Assembly (NCBI GenBank): GCA_964405335.1
Contig: CAYONP010000112.1
Coordinates: 1 to 16,656 of the forward strand
Reading direction: 5' to 3'
DNA: 16,656 nucleotides
Origin: CAYONP01 sp964405335
GTDB lineage: Bacteria; Armatimonadota; UBA10988
Below the pieces are notes generated by a model, which saw nothing but the letters and a program-made list of their open reading frames with translations, had not been told where the DNA came from and searched no databases. Position numbers and translations under genes: made by a program. Positions within the stretch are counted from its first letter, which is position 1, and each line of letters opens with the position of its first letter. Below are positions 14,244 to 16,656 of this stretch, in pieces.

Positions 14244-14272
14244 TGGCGCGCCGCGCGCGGCTGTGGTACGAT
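14244..14272 (+). promoter_or_regulatory. Candidate extended -10 promoter for the purA-like gene
   Basis: TGGTACGAT (14264-14272, TACGAT at 14267-14272) is an extended -10 element. The -35 region 17 bases upstream (TGGCGC, 14244-14249) is poor. The site would give a leader of about 130 bases. Confidence 0.35.
14245..14258. repeat. GC-rich 14-mer, copy 1 (just after the sulfatase stop)
   Basis: GGCGCGCCGCGCGC begins 2 bases after the sulfatase stop. An identical 14-mer is at 15616-15629, shortly after the purA-like stop. It can fold on itself but has no T-run, so it is not a standard terminator. Confidence 0.35.
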
Positions 14273-14301
14273 GCGCGGTGTCAGACCAGGCGAGCGCTCC
14301 C

Positions 14302-14398
14302 ATCCGGGTGCGGATCACCGACGACCCGCTCTATCGGCCGGTCGGCAAAAGGCAAAGCTCGCACGGAGCCCTGGGTCCGGGCATCACCCGACCGGCCG
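14302..14398 (+). promoter_or_regulatory. Structured leader ahead of the purA-like gene, possible cis-regulatory RNA
   Basis: Two pairing elements are read directly. The first is a 5-bp hairpin ATCCG-GGTG-CGGAT (14302-14315). The second is a perfect 11-bp stem, CGGCCGGTCGG (14335-14345) with CCGACCGGCCG (14388-14398). The 42-base inner loop holds a smaller GCTC-GCACG-GAGC hairpin and a purine-rich GGCAAAAGGCAAAG stretch. The stem ends two bases before the ribosome binding site GGAG (14401-14404), so folding could affect translation. No known riboswitch consensus was recognised. It is not a terminator, since no T-run follows. Confidence 0.4.
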
Positions 14399-14410
14399 TG
14401 GGAGCCTTGC

Positions 14411-15604
14411 ATGTCCACATTCGATGGGCGCGGTCGCGCGCCCCACACCGTCGTGGTCGGTCTGCAGTACGGCGATGAGGGCAAGGGCCAGGTGGTCGAC
14501 TGGCTGGCCGACGACTACGACGTAGTCGTCCGCTTCAACGGCGGGGCCAACGCCGGGCACAGCGTCGAGGTCGCCGGCGAGCGGTTCGCCCTCCACCTGG
14601 TGCCCTCGGGCATCGTCCGGCCTGGCATCCTGAACCTGATCACCGGTGGCACCGCGCTCGACCCGTTCCTCCTCGCCAACGAAATCGATCAGCTGCGCGC
14701 ACGCGGCGTCGAGGTCGACGGCAACCTGCGCATCGCTGCCACGGCGCATCTCGTGCTGCCCTGGCACCGCGAGCAGGAGCGGCGGCTCGAGGCGCTTGCC
14801 GGAGGGGCGGCCATCGGCACCACCGGCCGCGGCATCGGCCCGTGCTATGCCGACAAAGCGCTGCGCGTGACCGCCGTGCGGGCCGAGGTGCTGCTCGACG
14901 AAGGCACGCTCCGTCGCCGCATCGCCGAGGTCGCGCCGATCAAAGAGGCGATGCTGAGCGGGCTGGACGTCGCGCCGAACCGGCTCAGCGACGAGCTGGC
15001 CGCCGTGGCCGAGCGGCTACGGCCGTTCATCGGCGATGTGACCCCGCTGCTGCGCGACGCCCTGGCCAGCCGCCGGGTGCTGTTCGAGGGCGCGCACTCG
15101 AGCCTGCTCGACGTCGATCACGGGACCTATCCCTTCGTCACCTCATCGCACTGCACGGCGCTGGGCGTGCACAGCGGCGCGGGCGTGCCGGCGCGGGCGA
15201 TAGGCCGGGTGATCGGCGTGGTCAAGGCCTACACTTCGCGCGTCGGCGCCGGGCCCTTCCCGACCGAAATCACCGGCGCGCCGGCCGAACGGCTGCGCGA
15301 GCACGGCGGCGAGTATGGCACCTCCACCGGCCGTCCGCGCCGCGTCGGCTGGCTCGACGTGCCGGCGGTCCGAGAGGCCGTCGAGCTGAACGGCGTCGAT
15401 GGCATTGTGCTCACCGGCCTCGGCGTGCTGGCCGGCCTCGACGACGCGCCCGACCCGCTGCCGGCCGGGATCGACCGGTGCCGCCGTTACGCCGACTTGC
15501 CGGCCGAGGCGCGGGCGCTGGTCGAGCGGCTGAGCCGCGACATCGCGCCGGTGATCGCCGTCTGCGTCGGCCGTGGGCGCGAGGCGGTGATGCCGATCGA
15601 GTAG
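14411..15604 (+). CDS. purA: Adenylosuccinate synthetase homologue with altered nucleotide-specificity motif
   Basis: PurA joins IMP and aspartate at the cost of GTP on the route to AMP. This homologue has 397 residues, where typical bacterial enzymes have about 430. Conserved parts are GDEGKG (21-26, catalytic D22), GGANAGHS with H50, GTTGRGIGPCYADK (137-149) with R152 after it, DHGTYPFVTSS (236-246), KAYTSRVGAGPFPTE (272-286) and the aspartate loop STGRPRRVGW (305-314). Two key places differ. EGAQG reads EGAHS, putting H229 where Gln224 is in the E. coli enzyme. TKLD, which reads the guanine base of GTP, reads T335-G-L-G338. The C-terminal third is shortened, as in some archaeal forms. The ATG at 14411 has GGAG 6 bases upstream. 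The frame opens far upstream inside the sulfatase gene, but that part is a shadow. The stop is TAG. PurA family is certain; GTP use is doubtful. Confidence 0.85.
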   Translation: MSTFDGRGRAPHTVVVGLQYGDEGKGQVVDWLADDYDVVVRFNGGANAGHSVEVAGERFALHLVPSGIVRPGILNLITGGTALDPFLLANEIDQLRARGVEVDGNLRIAATAHLVLPWHREQERRLEALAGGAAIGTTGRGIGPCYADKALRVTAVRAEVLLDEGTLRRRIAEVAPIKEAMLSGLDVAPNRLSDELAAVAERLRPFIGDVTPLLRDALASRRVLFEGAHSSLLDVDHGTYPFVTSSHCTALGVHSGAGVPARAIGRVIGVVKAYTSRVGAGPFPTEITGAPAERLREHGGEYGTSTGRPRRVGWLDVPAVREAVELNGVDGIVLTGLGVLAGLDDAPDPLPAGIDRCRRYADLPAEARALVERLSRDIAPVIAVCVGRGREAVMPIE

Positions 15605-15615
15605 CTGGACAGGCG

Positions 15616-15629
15616 GGCGCGCCGCGCGC
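15616..15629. repeat. GC-rich 14-mer, copy 2 (after the purA-like stop)
   Basis: Identical to the 14-mer at 14245-14258 and placed 11 bases after the purA-like stop codon, in the 46-base gap before the FG-GAP gene. Confidence 0.35.
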
Positions 15630-15650
15630 AGACTCACTCAGGAGCCCGCG

Positions 15651-16656
15651 ATGCGCACCTGCCTGTTGCTCCTCGCTCTGGCCGCCGGACCGACGTTCCG
15701 GGCCGAGGTGGTCGACGCCGGCTTCTCGGGCGACTGCAAAGCGCTCGGCGACCTCGACGGCGACGGCCTGCTCGACCCGGTCGCCGGCGGCCGCGAGTTG
15801 AACTGGTACTCACGCAATCCATGGACCGCGCATCGCATCGCCGTCTGCCAGCAGGAGTTCACCACCGATATGGAGACCGGCGACGTGGACGGCGACGGCG
15901 ACATCGACATCGTCGTGCCTGACGGACTGACGGGACTGCTCTGGTTCGAGAACCCCGGCTGGCAGCGGCATCTGATCGGCATCAGCGGGCAGTACGACCA
16001 CGACGTCGAAGTCGGCGACATCGACGGCGATGGCCGGCTCGACGCCGCGGCGCGGCCGAAGGGCGAGACCATCCACTTGTGGCTCAACCGTGGTGAAAGG
16101 TGGGAGCACCAGACCGTCGGCTGCTCCGGCGGCGAGGGGCTCGATGTCGCCGACGTCGACGGCGACGGCCGGCTCGACCTGGTCGTCGGCGGCGAGTATT
16201 ACGCCGCCGCGGCCTGGGAGCGGCGCACCGTGGCGCCCGACTGGATCGGCCGCGACGTGAAAGTCGAGGTGGCCGACCTGGGCGGGGACGCGCGGATGGA
16301 CATCGCCTACACGCCGTCGGAGGGCACCTTCCGCATCGAATGGTACGAGGCGACCGATGGCGGCTGGCGGCCTCACCTGCTCGCCCGCGAGGCGACCGGC
16401 GTGCACAGCCTGGCGGTGGCCGACTTCGACGGCGACGGCCGGCGCGACCTGGCCACCGCGGCGATGCACACAGCCGAGGTCAGGGAGGTGGTCGTCTGGC
16501 TGCTTGGCGGGCGGGTGCGCCGGCTGGTGATCGGCCGTGACGGCTCGCACAACCTGGTCGCCGGCGACCTCGACGGCGACGGCGACGCCGACCTGGCCGG
16601 CTGCAACTGGATCGGCACCCCGCCGCTGACGGTCTGGTGGAACGGGCTCACGCCCC
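15651..16656 (+). CDS. Exported FG-GAP/VCBS repeat protein (cut by window edge)
   Basis: The first 335 codons are present; the frame is still open at the right edge. The N-terminus MRTCLLLLALAAGPTFRA is a signal peptide. The rest is a tandem array of beta-propeller-type FG-GAP/VCBS repeats, each with a calcium-binding DxDGDGxxD loop: DLDGDGLLD, DVDGDGDID, DIDGDGRLD, DVDGDGRLD, DFDGDGRRD and DLDGDGDAD. One degenerate copy, DLGGDARMD, is the fifth of seven. Between loops are strands such as LLWFENPGWQRHLI and IHLWLNRG, the usual blade pattern. Such proteins are exported and bind ligands or carbohydrates, but the partner here is unknown. The ATG at 15651 has AGGAG with a 6-base spacer, 46 bases after the purA-like stop, so it may be co-transcribed with it. 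Confidence 0.88.
   Translation, partial: MRTCLLLLALAAGPTFRAEVVDAGFSGDCKALGDLDGDGLLDPVAGGRELNWYSRNPWTAHRIAVCQQEFTTDMETGDVDGDGDIDIVVPDGLTGLLWFENPGWQRHLIGISGQYDHDVEVGDIDGDGRLDAAARPKGETIHLWLNRGERWEHQTVGCSGGEGLDVADVDGDGRLDLVVGGEYYAAAAWERRTVAPDWIGRDVKVEVADLGGDARMDIAYTPSEGTFRIEWYEATDGGWRPHLLAREATGVHSLAVADFDGDGRRDLATAAMHTAEVREVVVWLLGGRVRRLVIGRDGSHNLVAGDLDGDGDADLAGCNWIGTPPLTVWWNGLTP

Noticed and set aside
14335..14398. Cyclic-di-GMP (GEMM) or ZTP riboswitch ahead of the purA-like gene
   Set aside because: CAAAGC and CCTGGG fragments superficially resemble these classes, but the conserved tetraloop-receptor and pseudoknot patterns are absent. It is kept as an unclassified structured leader.
13781..14410. 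Upstream extension of the purA-like frame into the sulfatase gene
   Set aside because: The extension is a shadow of sulfatase coding sequence. The ATG at 14411 has a good ribosome binding site and starts near the family N-terminus.

Overview
The window is high-GC bacterial DNA with tightly packed, often overlapping genes. A Tat-exported sulfatase, DUF1573, membrane-anchored HEAT repeats, an FG-GAP repeat protein and a C45-type Ntn hydrolase together suggest a Planctomycetota-like genome or a similar environmental lineage (Armatimonadota- or Hydrogenedentota-like). This placement is inference from gene families only. No rRNA, tRNA, CRISPR array, transposon or phage gene was seen.

Left block (1-8731, all minus strand). 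Two transcription units can be read. The first starts at a promoter-like site at 8702-8731 and carries a membrane-anchored HEAT-repeat protein, a C45-family Ntn hydrolase, an FGGY sugar kinase, a two-helix membrane protein with a HEAT-like tail, and a methyltransferase with a C-terminal Trm112-like zinc ribbon. The second starts at a similar site at 2796-2825 and carries a CheY-like receiver, a CCA-adding-type nucleotidyltransferase, an M50 intramembrane protease and the start of trpS, which runs off the left edge. Most junctions overlap or are a few bases long, so translational coupling is likely.

Middle block (8732-12774). nadA (quinolinate synthase, NAD synthesis) is on the plus strand and converges on a three-gene minus-strand cassette. 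That cassette has its own promoter-like site at 12746-12774. It encodes a small cysteine-rich exported protein, an unrecognised exported protein, and a C39-like/DUF1573 protein. The last coding region is interrupted by an in-frame TAG and has no clear ATG in frame. Codon use here looks less GC-biased than in the flanks.

Right block (12873-16656, plus strand). A Tat-exported sulfatase is followed by a compact adenylosuccinate synthetase homologue with an altered nucleotide-specificity motif. A leader of about 130 bases with a perfect 11-bp stem lies ahead of that gene. An exported FG-GAP/VCBS repeat protein follows and is cut by the right edge.

The items most worth a second look are the divergent PurA with its structured leader, and the exported Cys-rich / C39-like / DUF1573 cassette with its internal stop codon.
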